In this document: positions 17,638-26,106 of the stretch, piece after piece | Numbering within the stretch: the first letter of the stretch is position 1 | How the letters are laid out: every line of letters begins with the position of its first letter | Source of the DNA: Bacillota bacterium | GTDB lineage: Bacteria > Bacillota > Clostridia > Peptostreptococcales > Anaerovoracaceae | Direction: 5' to 3' | Length of the DNA stretch: 64,000 nucleotides | Assembly (NCBI GenBank): GCA_017432725.1 | Contig: JAFRIQ010000035.1 | Span: 80,009 to 144,008, forward strand | Translations under genes and position numbers: made by a program | Notes under the pieces: generated by a model | The model's input: the letters and a program-made list of their open reading frames with translations, nothing else | Told to the model about the DNA's origin: nothing | Databases searched by the model: none

Positions 17638-18957
17638 CTATTTCGTATATTCTACGTTTTTCTTAAGATCGTATCCGGACGCGAAGCCTCTGCTCTCCGA
17701 AAAACTCAGTTCCAGAATGCAGTATCCCATTTCCTGCGCTTTTCTTAAGCCTTTCAGCGACATCAGTTCATCTTTTACAAAGCCTTCGTCTACTGCAGTT
17801 CCCGGCAGATGCTTTGCGCATACGCTGAGTCTATGGTCTTCCAGACCTATTTCGAAATCGGTCACTTCATCGCATCTGTAGAGCGCGTCGGCTATATCCG
17901 CCATATATACTTCGCATTGTCCGAAACGGAGCACGTCCCTTTTTCTTCCGTATACCTTGAGCAGCCTTTTAAGCCTGCCTCCGCAGGCGCAGTCTCCGTC
18001 TGTGAATTTCCCTATATCTCCCGTCCTGTACCTTATGAGGGGCATGCCCACTCTGTCCAGGGTAGTTATGACTATCTCGCCTTTTCCCTCTCCGTCGGTT
18101 TCCGGAATCTCGTATAAAATATCGCAGGGTCTTAGGTGATAGCCCTCGTGAGCCGTACACTCCACGCCTCCGAAGATGCACATCTCCGTGGAACCGTAAT
18201 GCCTGTGGACCGTGCACTGCCAGAGTCTTTCCAGCCTGCTCACAACGGAATCGGGCACCACGTCGGCGGAAAGGTTCACGCTCCTTATGAATCCCTTTTC
18301 GGGGTTCCCAAACTGTTTTCCGTAGCTTGCTAGAGCCGCTGCGTGCCATGGTATGGCTTCCACTATCTCAGGTCTCATCTCCATGAGTTTATCGTATGCG
18401 CCCTGTATATCCGTCACAGACCCGAAGACCTCTATGGATACTCCCAGAGGCTCCACGGCTTTCCGCACCATGTCTCCGATGCTGCCGGCTGAAGTCCCCG
18501 ACATCAGTATGAGCATCCTTTCGCCGGGACGGCAGTTCATTACCTCGTAGCCCGCTCTTATGAACTCTATGGCTTTTCTGATGTCATCATCTGTATAGGA
18601 TATGCGTTTCTGTTTTCCTGTGGTCCCGGTGGTGGGCACCGTTACCATGCGGTCTATGTCAGAGGACGGAAGGCAAAGGAACCTCCACTCGTTTCCCGCA
18701 AGATCGGCTTCCGCAGTGCATGGAAGCGCCTGTATATCTTTAAGAGACTTCAGACTTTCCGGGTCGGTATTTCCGTAAAGGGAAGCATAAAAATCACTGC
18801 GCTCTTTTGCCAAGCGCAGCGTTCTTTTGAAAGCTTCCAGCTGATATTCCTCGAGCTTTTCCTGGGAGAGTTCCCCGTAGGAGATGCCCATTCTTTCCGC
18901 GACAAGCGAATCGACAGGTTTTCCTCCCGCATCTTTTTCGTTGGTGATGAAAGCCAT
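17638..18957 (-). CDS. AMP-dependent ligase, PaaK-like (DVU_1553-like)
   Basis: This 439-residue acyl-adenylating enzyme starts at the ATG at 18957, which overlaps the stop of the 58-aa CxxC gene (TAATG). The adenylate-forming motifs are VPTTGTTGKQKRISYT, VNLSADVVPD, HRHYGSTEMC and PLIRYRTGDIGKF, followed by a CACGGRLKRL element. The overall layout is that of phenylacetate-CoA ligase-like proteins. It would activate a carboxylate with ATP, perhaps making a CoA or carrier thioester for the radical SAM and methyltransferase partners (inference). No substrate can be named from sequence. It is the third gene of a four-gene operon with overlapping or abutting ends. Confidence 0.85.
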   Translation of the reverse strand: MAFITNEKDAGGKPVDSLVAERMGISYGELSQEKLEEYQLEAFKRTLRLAKERSDFYASLYGNTDPESLKSLKDIQALPCTAEADLAGNEWRFLCLPSSDIDRMVTVPTTGTTGKQKRISYTDDDIRKAIEFIRAGYEVMNCRPGERMLILMSGTSAGSIGDMVRKAVEPLGVSIEVFGSVTDIQGAYDKLMEMRPEIVEAIPWHAAALASYGKQFGNPEKGFIRSVNLSADVVPDSVVSRLERLWQCTVHRHYGSTEMCIFGGVECTAHEGYHLRPCDILYEIPETDGEGKGEIVITTLDRVGMPLIRYRTGDIGKFTDGDCACGGRLKRLLKVYGRKRDVLRFGQCEVYMADIADALYRCDEVTDFEIGLEDHRLSVCAKHLPGTAVDEGFVKDELMSLKGLRKAQEMGYCILELSFSESRGFASGYDLKKNVEYTK

Positions 18958-19133
18958 TACTTTTCTTCCAGCATGCTCTCTATCTCGTGCATCTTTCCCC
19001 TCACCAGATCTTCGGGGATATATACCTGACCGCATACCGGGCAGCGCAGCACCGGATGGGTCAGTTCATGACCGAGGTACTGAAAGACCGTAGGCTCTTC
19101 CTTAAGTTCAACGTTGCATTTTCCGCAGATCAT
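18957..19133 (-). CDS. 58-aa CxxC redox/zinc-ribbon protein (DVU_1557-like)
   Basis: This tiny protein has two CxxC pairs, C3/C6 (MICGKC) and C31/C34 (RCPVCG), around the conserved-looking core YLGHELTHPVLRCPVCGQVY, ending in a short acidic helix. That pattern suits a zinc ribbon or rubredoxin-like metal or redox site. Its ATG overlaps the preceding gene's stop as ATGA, and its TAA overlaps the next start as TAATG, so translation is coupled on both sides. It closely resembles the family I recall as DVU_1557 redox protein, which travels with the radical SAM protein and AMP ligase found here. Electron delivery to the radical SAM enzyme is an inference. Confidence 0.85.
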   Translation of the reverse strand: MICGKCNVELKEEPTVFQYLGHELTHPVLRCPVCGQVYIPEDLVRGKMHEIESMLEEK

Positions 19134-19393
19134 TTCTTTACCTCCCTTATTTCCATACGGTGCATATATATGTCCCTGATCTCTATATATCCGTCATCCG
19201 TGACATAGCTGACCCAGAGAGTGATGTTGCCTATCCTCATATGGGCGTGCCACAGGCTCTGTTTTTCATCATAAACTTTTTCCGAAGTCTGCTCTGCATT
19301 CCTGATGACTTCCTCAGCCTGGGAAACGTCTATCCCTTCTCTGCAGGCTTTTTCGAGAAGCTCCTTCGGAATGCGTATCTCTTTTGTATCCAT
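19130..19393 (-). CDS. 87-aa hypothetical protein of the radical-SAM operon
   Basis: This is the first gene of the operon. The start is taken at the ATG at 19393, just after GGAAGAGG; a longer in-frame start at 19477 would run through the promoter. The N-terminal half is helical (IRIPKELLEKACREGIDVSQ) and the C-terminal half is a beta sheet with HAHMRIGNITLWVSYVTDDG. I do not recognise a named family or catalytic motif. Strict coupling to the CxxC protein (ATGA overlap) suggests a stoichiometric partner of the system. Confidence 0.75.
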   Translation of the reverse strand: MDTKEIRIPKELLEKACREGIDVSQAEEVIRNAEQTSEKVYDEKQSLWHAHMRIGNITLWVSYVTDDGYIEIRDIYMHRMEIREVKK

Positions 19394-19415
19394 GAGTTCC
19401 TCTTCCGTTTTTGCT

Positions 19416-19424
19416 ATTATACCA
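19416..19424 (-). promoter_or_regulatory. Extended -10 promoter of the radical-SAM operon
   Basis: The minus strand shows TGGTATAAT, with a poor -35 about 18 bp upstream. The predicted start near 19409 leaves a short leader containing the GGAAGAGG ribosome site. Confidence 0.6.
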
Positions 19425-19443
19425 CACCAATGGCCTTTCTCTA

Positions 19444-19474
19444 AACAAAAAGCGGACCCCTTAAGGGATCCGCT
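19444..19474 (-). terminator. Intrinsic terminator of groESL
   Basis: Just after the groL stop, a 10-bp stem (19465-19474 with 19451-19460, one mismatch) is followed by TTTTTGTTT on the minus strand. Confidence 0.88.
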
Positions 19475-19496
19475 CAAAAAACATGTTTTTCGGGAA

Positions 19497-21140
<1,644 letters not shown>

Positions 21141-21147
21141 CTAAACC

Positions 21148-21411
21148 TCACTTTACCAAAGCCAGGATATCCTTGGCTTCAAGAAGCAGACAATCCTTGC
21201 CGTCAACGTCGAAGGATTCACCTGCAAATTTTGAATAAATTACTCTGTCGCCCACTTTGAGCTCTTCGGGAGCTTCGGGCCCTACTGCTACTACTGTTGC
21301 CATAGTGCTTTCTTCCTTTGCAGAAGCTGCGAGAAGAAGGCCGCCGGCTGTCTTTTCTACGGCCTCATCCTTCTGAAGAAGGACGCGGTTTCCCATAGGT
21401 ACGATCGTCAT
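21148..21411 (-). CDS. groS: Co-chaperonin GroES (Hsp10)
   Basis: This 87-residue lid subunit of the GroEL chamber is shorter than the common 94-95 residues but has the typical features: PMGNRVLLQKDEA, the mobile loop region KTAGGLLL, VGDRVIYSKFAGE, and LLEAKDILALV. The start at 21411 lies behind AACAGGAGGAAATAAA. It is first in the groS-groL operon. Confidence 0.97.
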   Translation of the reverse strand: MTIVPMGNRVLLQKDEAVEKTAGGLLLAASAKEESTMATVVAVGPEAPEELKVGDRVIYSKFAGESFDVDGKDCLLLEAKDILALVK

Positions 21412-21478
21412 TTTATTTCCTCCTGTTTATTATTCATGACTCTTAAAAGTCAGATCTGTTATTTTGCACGCAAAGAGT

Positions 21479-21487
21479 AGTATACCA
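21479..21487 (-). promoter_or_regulatory. Extended -10 promoter of groESL, with no CIRCE element
   Basis: TGGTATACT on the minus strand predicts a start near 21471 and a ~60-base leader. The HrcA operator (TTAGCACTC and its inverted copy) is absent. Only a short imperfect palindrome, GACTTTTAAGAGTC, is seen in the leader at about 21438-21451. Confidence 0.55.
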
Positions 21488-21517
21488 CAACATTGCGCCG
21501 TATTCCATAGTATTTGT

Positions 21518-22333
21518 TCAGATGATGTTTTTCTTTGCAGTCCTGATGTATCCTCTCAGTTCAACTTCCACTCCGAGTATATTGAAAGAAGTCATGTGGG
21601 ATACGGCTCTGGCGACTCTTCTCTGAAGAGTCCTCGCGGCGGCCATCATATCGCTGCCCTTTTCGGCCATGATGATAGCCCTTATGTACAATCCGTCGTT
21701 ACCGTTGATGCAGGTCGCAAAGAGGAGCTGACCGCAGCCCGGCGTTATCGAGACCACGTGCTCCACTATCTGTACTATTATCTTGTCGGATATCTCGTAG
21801 GCTCCAAGATAACTGTACGTCGGCCTTATGACTGTCTTGGTCTTGTTTTCCTTTTTGCTGAACGCCCTCTTGGGATCTATGAGGTAACCGGAAAACTTCT
21901 TCTTTACCTGGAAGGTGGGAGCCGGGATGGTGTGCATTCCGGCCTCGCTCCTGCTCTTTCTGGCGATGGCTCTCTCCTTCTCGGAGGTCACGTCCTCTAT
22001 GTGTATTATCTCTTCCGGTTCCGGAAGGCCGAGCCTTTCAGCAATGAGCTTTACCATATCTTCGGAAGTGCCCAGTATAAGGATATGCTCAGGAGAGAGT
22101 TTCGCCAATGCGAACCTCATTTCCTCCGCATTTTTCTCATTCTGGAACACAGCGGTCTTTACGGCGCCGATCTTGGTTTTCTGTTTCTTTGCGGATTCTC
22201 CGGCAACTATCTGTCTGCCCGCGATCAAGAGACCGTCGTCGATGATGGCGTCTATGCCAAGTTTTGACGACAGTTCCGCAGCTACGTAGCTCTTGCCTGT
22301 TCCGCTTTTTCCGGATAATCCTGTTACTTTCAT
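21518..22333 (-). CDS. P-loop NTPase fused to an Asp23/Gls24-like domain
   Basis: The 271-residue protein begins with Walker A GKSGTGKS (residues 8-15) in a short nucleotide-binding domain (to ~residue 100) that includes LILGTSEDMVKLIAERL. A basic linker (KSRSEAGMHTIP, AFSKKENKTKT) leads to a C-terminal domain (~170-271) beginning YSYLGAYEISDKIIVQIVEH and ending MTSFNILGVEVELRGYI. That C-terminal domain resembles the Asp23/Gls24 envelope-stress fold. I do not know a characterised member, so the function is open. The ATG lies only 6 bp after an extended -10 box, so a leaderless mRNA is likely. It is downstream of, and separated by a terminator from, the ferredoxin gene. Confidence 0.7.
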   Translation of the reverse strand: MKVTGLSGKSGTGKSYVAAELSSKLGIDAIIDDGLLIAGRQIVAGESAKKQKTKIGAVKTAVFQNEKNAEEMRFALAKLSPEHILILGTSEDMVKLIAERLGLPEPEEIIHIEDVTSEKERAIARKSRSEAGMHTIPAPTFQVKKKFSGYLIDPKRAFSKKENKTKTVIRPTYSYLGAYEISDKIIVQIVEHVVSITPGCGQLLFATCINGNDGLYIRAIIMAEKGSDMMAAARTLQRRVARAVSHMTSFNILGVEVELRGYIRTAKKNII

Positions 22334-22339
22334 ACGCCT

Positions 22340-22348
22340 ATTATATCA
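22340..22348 (-). promoter_or_regulatory. Extended -10 promoter with ATG 6 bp downstream (leaderless start)
   Basis: TGATATAAT on the minus strand, then six bases, then the ATG of the P-loop/Asp23-like gene. No Shine-Dalgarno sequence is possible on a transcript starting 7 bases after the box. Confidence 0.6.
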
Positions 22349-22360
22349 CCCATAAGACAT

Positions 22361-22395
22361 AAAAAAAAGGAGCCCGGCCTTTGGCCGCGCTCCCA
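22361..22395 (-). terminator. Intrinsic terminator of the ferredoxin gene
   Basis: A GC-rich stem around GGAGC...GCTCC with an AAA loop and one G-G mismatch (about 22369-22395) is followed by T8 on the minus strand. Confidence 0.9.
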
Positions 22396-22410
22396 ACGAC
22401 ATGCTGTCAA

Positions 22411-22581
22411 TTATGCTTCTACGGGTGCATCTACGGGGCAGTTCTCTGCGCATGTTCCGCAATCTACGCAAGCATCTGCATCGATAACATAGATTCCGTC
22501 ACCTTCGGTGATAGCTTCTACCGGGCAGTTCTCTGCGCATGTTCCGCATGAAACGCAAGCATCTGTGATCTTATATGCCAT
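22411..22581 (-). CDS. 2[4Fe-4S] ferredoxin
   Basis: This 56-residue electron carrier of clostridial type has two complete CxxCxxCxxxCP motifs: CVSCGTCAENCPVEA and CVDCGTCAENCPVDA, starting at residues 9 and 38. The two halves are near-identical in DNA too, a clear internal duplication. It would pass low-potential electrons in anaerobic metabolism. The start at 22581 follows AAAAGGAGGAGTAGAA. It is a single-gene unit between a promoter and a T8 terminator. Confidence 0.97.
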   Translation of the reverse strand: MAYKITDACVSCGTCAENCPVEAITEGDGIYVIDADACVDCGTCAENCPVDAPVEA

Positions 22582-22622
22582 TTCTACTCCTCCTTTTAAT
22601 CAATCAATTAAGGACAGTTTGC

Positions 22623-22651
22623 ATTATACTATGCACCTTGCAAGTTCACAA
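22623..22651 (-). promoter_or_regulatory. Promoter of the ferredoxin gene
   Basis: On the minus strand TTGTGA (22646-22651) and TATAAT (22623-22628) are separated by 17 bp, placing the start near 22616. Confidence 0.65.
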
Positions 22652-22693
22652 GGTATTTTTTTACACCTATAGATATGTTTTTTTGTATTTCTT

Positions 22694-22721
22694 TACAAAA
22701 TTATGAAGCCCAAAAGCTTCA
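22694..22721 (-). terminator. Probable weak terminator after the ABC-F gene
   Basis: On the minus strand TGAAGC (22716-22721) pairs with GCTTCA (22704-22709) across a 6-base loop, followed by TAATTTTGT. The T run is interrupted, so termination may be partial. Confidence 0.5.
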
Positions 22722-22740
22722 ATATTGTGCAAATAGCAGA

Positions 22741-24600
22741 TTATTCGCCCTGGAGCTCCAGCCAGTCCATATACGCTTCGTCGAGCTCAGCCTTTACTTC
22801 TTCAAGTTCTTCTGAAAGTTTCCTGGCCTTTTCATGGTCCGAGAAGACCTCCGGGTCGCAGAGAAGCTCTTCCAGAGACGCCCTTTTGTCCTCGAGATCG
22901 TTCACTCTGTGCTCAGCCTCTTTCAGCATCCTGTCGTTTCTGCGCCTTGCTGTTTCTGCTCTCTTCTTCGCCTGCCTTTCGGCTTCGGATCCCTTCGCGA
23001 ATCCTTCGAAACCTTCTTCGGCCTTCTTTTCCTCCTTGCCCGGTTTCTCAGGCTGAAGAACCTTTTCGCCTTCCCCTATCTCTATGACTCTCGTCGCCAC
23101 TTTATCTATGAGGTACCTGTCGTGGGATACTATGATCTCCGTGCCGGGGAAAGCGAGAAGAGCGTCCTCGAAAACCTCCTTGGAGGTGATGTCCAGATGG
23201 TTCGTAGGCTCGTCCAGTATGAGCACGTTTGCTCCCGACATCATGAGTTTCAGAAGAGAGAGCCTTGCCTTTTCGCCGCCTGCAAGGGAACCGACCTTCT
23301 TGAACACGTCGTCTCCCCTGAAGCACATAGCTCCCAGCATCCTTCTCAGGTCAGTCTGTGTGTATCTGCTCTCAACGCTCACGTATTCGTCCGGACCTAT
23401 GAGTATGCCTCTGCAGTTGTACATCTCCTCAAGGACTGTGTTGGATGGGTTCAGATTTTCCTGCTGCTGGTCGTAATACGCAGGCACTACGTTGGTGCCC
23501 AGTTTTATCCTTCCTTCGGTAGGCCTCAGCTGCCCCATGAGCATGCGGAGAAGAGTGGTCTTCCCCGCTCCGTTGGGACCTGTTATGCACACCCTGTCGC
23601 CCTTCTTTATGACGGCTCCGAAATCCGATATGAGAGGTCTGTCAGGCGCGTCATCGTAGGCGAAGGAAAGGTCCTCTATGATCATCACGTCGTTACCAGT
23701 TTGAAGATTCTGCCTGAACGTGAGCTTTATCTCGTCTTTCTGCACTACTGGGCGTTCCAGCCTTTCTACGTGGGCCAGGCGTTTTTCCCTGCTCTGAGCC
23801 CTCTTGATGAGCTTTTCCGTGCCCCTTCCGTACCAGCGGGCTATGAGTTCTTCTTCGTGTTTTATCTCCTCGGCCTGCTGCTCGTAGTGCTTCATGGCTT
23901 CTTCGTACAGTACCTGCTTCCTCTCCTTGTACTGAGTGTAGTTTCCGCTGTACGCCGTGAGCCTTTTGAATTCTATCTCGAATATCCTGTTGACCACCCG
24001 GTCAAGGAAATACCTGTCGTGAGACACTATCATCAGCGTTCCCCTGTAGGACCTGAGTCTGTTCTCTAGCCACTGGAGGGTCGGTATATCAAGATGGTTG
24101 GTAGGCTCGTCGAGAAGCAGGAGATCCGGCTCTTCCAGAAGCACTGCCCCGAGAGCCAGCCTGGTCTGCTCGCCTCCCGAAAGGGAAACGGCTTCCTGAG
24201 AATAGCTGTCTTCCCCGAAACCCAGGGAGGTCAGTATGCCCCTCTTTCCCTTTTCCAGGGAATATCCATTCTTTTCCTGAAAACTTTCGGGATCTATCTT
24301 GCTGTCGAGGGCATCCCAGACAGTGACTCCCGCCGCAAAATGTTCTCTTTGCTTTAGGTATGCGACGGAAAGGTCCCTGGCGAAACTTACCGTGCCGGAA
24401 TCCTTTTCATATCCTTCTCCCGAGGCTATATACGAAGGGTCGTATTCGCCCATGATGAGTTTGAGAAGGGTGGATTTGCCCGCGCCGTTGACGCCCACTA
24501 TACCTATGCGGTCGCCCTCGTTGGCTACGAAGCTCACGTCTTCGAGTATATCCTCGACTCCTATGCTGTAATTAAGTTGTGAAACCGTAAGAACGCTCAT
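22741..24600 (-). CDS. ABC-F family ATPase
   Basis: This 619-residue soluble protein has two ABC domains in tandem and no membrane segments, the ABC-F layout that acts on ribosomes. Domain 1 has GVNGAGKSTLL and LSGGEQTRLALG; domain 2 has GPNGAGKTTLL and LAGGEKARLSLL, each with DEPTNHLD. The linker between them is charged and helical (YEEAMKHYEQQAEEIKHEEE). The C-terminal ~90 residues form a coiled coil rich in Glu/Lys/Arg, as in YdiF/Uup-like members. Whether it gives antibiotic protection or has a translation factor role cannot be decided here. The ATG is 10 bp after an extended -10 box, with no Shine-Dalgarno sequence. Confidence 0.92.
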   Translation of the reverse strand: MSVLTVSQLNYSIGVEDILEDVSFVANEGDRIGIVGVNGAGKSTLLKLIMGEYDPSYIASGEGYEKDSGTVSFARDLSVAYLKQREHFAAGVTVWDALDSKIDPESFQEKNGYSLEKGKRGILTSLGFGEDSYSQEAVSLSGGEQTRLALGAVLLEEPDLLLLDEPTNHLDIPTLQWLENRLRSYRGTLMIVSHDRYFLDRVVNRIFEIEFKRLTAYSGNYTQYKERKQVLYEEAMKHYEQQAEEIKHEEELIARWYGRGTEKLIKRAQSREKRLAHVERLERPVVQKDEIKLTFRQNLQTGNDVMIIEDLSFAYDDAPDRPLISDFGAVIKKGDRVCITGPNGAGKTTLLRMLMGQLRPTEGRIKLGTNVVPAYYDQQQENLNPSNTVLEEMYNCRGILIGPDEYVSVESRYTQTDLRRMLGAMCFRGDDVFKKVGSLAGGEKARLSLLKLMMSGANVLILDEPTNHLDITSKEVFEDALLAFPGTEIIVSHDRYLIDKVATRVIEIGEGEKVLQPEKPGKEEKKAEEGFEGFAKGSEAERQAKKRAETARRRNDRMLKEAEHRVNDLEDKRASLEELLCDPEVFSDHEKARKLSEELEEVKAELDEAYMDWLELQGE

Positions 24601-24610
24601 AACGTCCGCT

Positions 24611-24619
24611 ATTATATCA
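24611..24619 (-). promoter_or_regulatory. Extended -10 promoter of the ABC-F gene (nearly leaderless)
   Basis: TGATATAAT on the minus strand ends 10 bp before the ATG, predicting a leader of about 4 bases. This matches the pattern at three other genes in the window. Confidence 0.55.
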
Positions 24620-24640
24620 CACTGCTGCTGTATTACTAAA

Positions 24641-24664
24641 GAAAAACTGCCCCATAGGGGGCAG
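24641..24664 (-). terminator. Intrinsic terminator of the acyltransferase gene
   Basis: The stem CTGCCCC/GGGGCAG (24658-24664 with 24647-24653) is followed by TTTTTCTTT on the minus strand. Confidence 0.9.
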
Positions 24665-24668
24665 CCTT

Positions 24669-25943
24669 TTATGCCAGGCCTTCAGGCTTGGGCTTTCCTT
24701 TCTTTCTGAAATAGTCCTGATAAAGTTCTTCCGTGGCCAGGGCCATCTTCGTTACCGAGAAATCGGAGCCCTGAGGGTAGGTATACCAGGTGTCTTCCAG
24801 GGTATTCAGGTCCACGCAGTCTCCGTGCTTGAAGAGGTATTCGTACTCTATGTGGCAGGAATACATGGACGGGACGTCCTTCACCATCTCGTAGACCTTG
24901 CCGTCTTCGCCGGTGATCCTGACCCTGAAACCGTTCATATCGTGGACCATGGTGCCGCTACCCAGCTTTATGAACTTTTTGGCGTTGGGTAGACTTTCGA
25001 CGGTGACCTGAAGTTCTCCGGTGGAATAAGTGCCCGCCTCGACTTCCTTTCTGACGTTCGCCCTTTCCCACTCGTACCAGTCGGGTATATGGGAGAAGAT
25101 AGTATCTCCTTCAAGGGCCTCCAGTTGTCCGTACTCGGTCATCTCCCATTCCTTGCCGCAGGAAGTGCACTTAAGCCTCGTGCCCCTTCCTTCCATGCGG
25201 TACTCTCTGCCGCAGGCAGGGCACTGATAAAGGACCTTCTCAAGTCCGTGGGCTCTGTCGGGATCGTCCACCTTTACCTTGTTTTCGAGCTGCCAGCAGA
25301 AATCATCGTACTGGAACTCCTTAAGCAGCACCGTGTTGATCTCTTCTGCGGACATGCCTTCCAGATCCTTCACCGTAAACAAGAGCTTCATCTCGGCTTC
25401 CGTGGGCTTTACCTTCCTTTCCCTTCTGGTGTTCCAGAACGGGTGGTTTATATGGTGTCCGTGGCACTTGATCATTACCACGGGTACGTTCAGATATTTG
25501 CAGAGCTGTCCTAAAGATTCGGGAAGGACCGCTGTGGTACCGCAAAGGGAATACCTCGCCTCGGGATAGAGCCCTATGATGCCCTTGTTCTTCACCACGG
25601 TCTTCAGGTGCTTTACCAGAAGAATGTCGTTGGTGAACTTGCGCTTGCATATGCAGCCTATGTTTCTTAAGAGACCTTCCCTTCCTATGAAGCCGTCTAT
25701 AGCTACGATATAGTTGGCGAAATACGGGAAAGTGGCCATGGCCGACACTTTCATGTCGAAGAAGGCGTTATGGTTGCCGAGGAGAAGGTAAGGAGGCTTT
25801 AAGCCCTCCACTCCTTCCTTGTGTATCTTAGTGCCGTGAGCAAGCAGCCCAGGGAAACAGCCCGCCCAGATAATGGGCTTGAGAAAAGCCCTGCAGTTTA
25901 TGGGCGGCTTTCTCATATCGAATCTTTCGAATCCGTCGTTCAT
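24669..25943 (-). CDS. Lysophospholipid acyltransferase-like protein with zinc-ribbon insert
   Basis: This 424-residue protein has the PlsC/LPLAT acyltransferase signature: block I LLGNHNAFFD (NHxxxxD), an IDGFIGREGL segment, and block III GLYPEARYSLCG. Residues ~235-265 hold a zinc ribbon, CPACGREYRMEG followed by LKCTSCGKEWEM. The C-terminal ~150 residues form an uncharacterised beta-rich region (YSTGELQVTVESLPNAKKF and YEYLFKHGDCVDL). It probably esterifies an acyl chain to a glycerophosphate-type lipid at the membrane face. The zinc-ribbon C-terminal half is not part of the usual ~240-residue enzyme. It is a single gene with its own promoter and terminator. Confidence 0.8.
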   Translation of the reverse strand: MNDGFERFDMRKPPINCRAFLKPIIWAGCFPGLLAHGTKIHKEGVEGLKPPYLLLGNHNAFFDMKVSAMATFPYFANYIVAIDGFIGREGLLRNIGCICKRKFTNDILLVKHLKTVVKNKGIIGLYPEARYSLCGTTAVLPESLGQLCKYLNVPVVMIKCHGHHINHPFWNTRRERKVKPTEAEMKLLFTVKDLEGMSAEEINTVLLKEFQYDDFCWQLENKVKVDDPDRAHGLEKVLYQCPACGREYRMEGRGTRLKCTSCGKEWEMTEYGQLEALEGDTIFSHIPDWYEWERANVRKEVEAGTYSTGELQVTVESLPNAKKFIKLGSGTMVHDMNGFRVRITGEDGKVYEMVKDVPSMYSCHIEYEYLFKHGDCVDLNTLEDTWYTYPQGSDFSVTKMALATEELYQDYFRKKGKPKPEGLA

Positions 25944-25973
25944 ATCCTCTACCTCTTTGCTGTACTACCTTTT

Positions 25974-25979
25974 ATTATA
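25974..25979 (-). promoter_or_regulatory. -10 box of the acyltransferase promoter
   Basis: A TATAAT on the minus strand predicts a ~26-base leader that carries GAGG-type ribosome-binding sequence before the ATG at 25943. The -35 is weak. Confidence 0.5.
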
Positions 25980-26044
25980 CAGAAAACCTATCCGCTGCGA
26001 TACTCAAATCACACTTCTCCCGCTGTTTACCGCTCAATTATTTG

Positions 26045-26073
26045 TTGATAAATGCGGTACATGAATGTAAAAT
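26045..26073 (+). promoter_or_regulatory. Promoter of the aminotransferase gene
   Basis: TTGATA (26045-26050) and TAAAAT (26068-26073) are separated by 17 bp. GCGGGGGT precedes the ATG at 26107. Confidence 0.7.
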
Positions 26074-26106
26074 GAATGAAATTGTACATTGCGGGGGTAA
26101 ATATAC

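Noticed and set aside
21412-21520. CIRCE element before groESL
   Set aside because: TTGCACGC and AAGAGTAG stretches do not form the inverted TTAGCACTC repeat.
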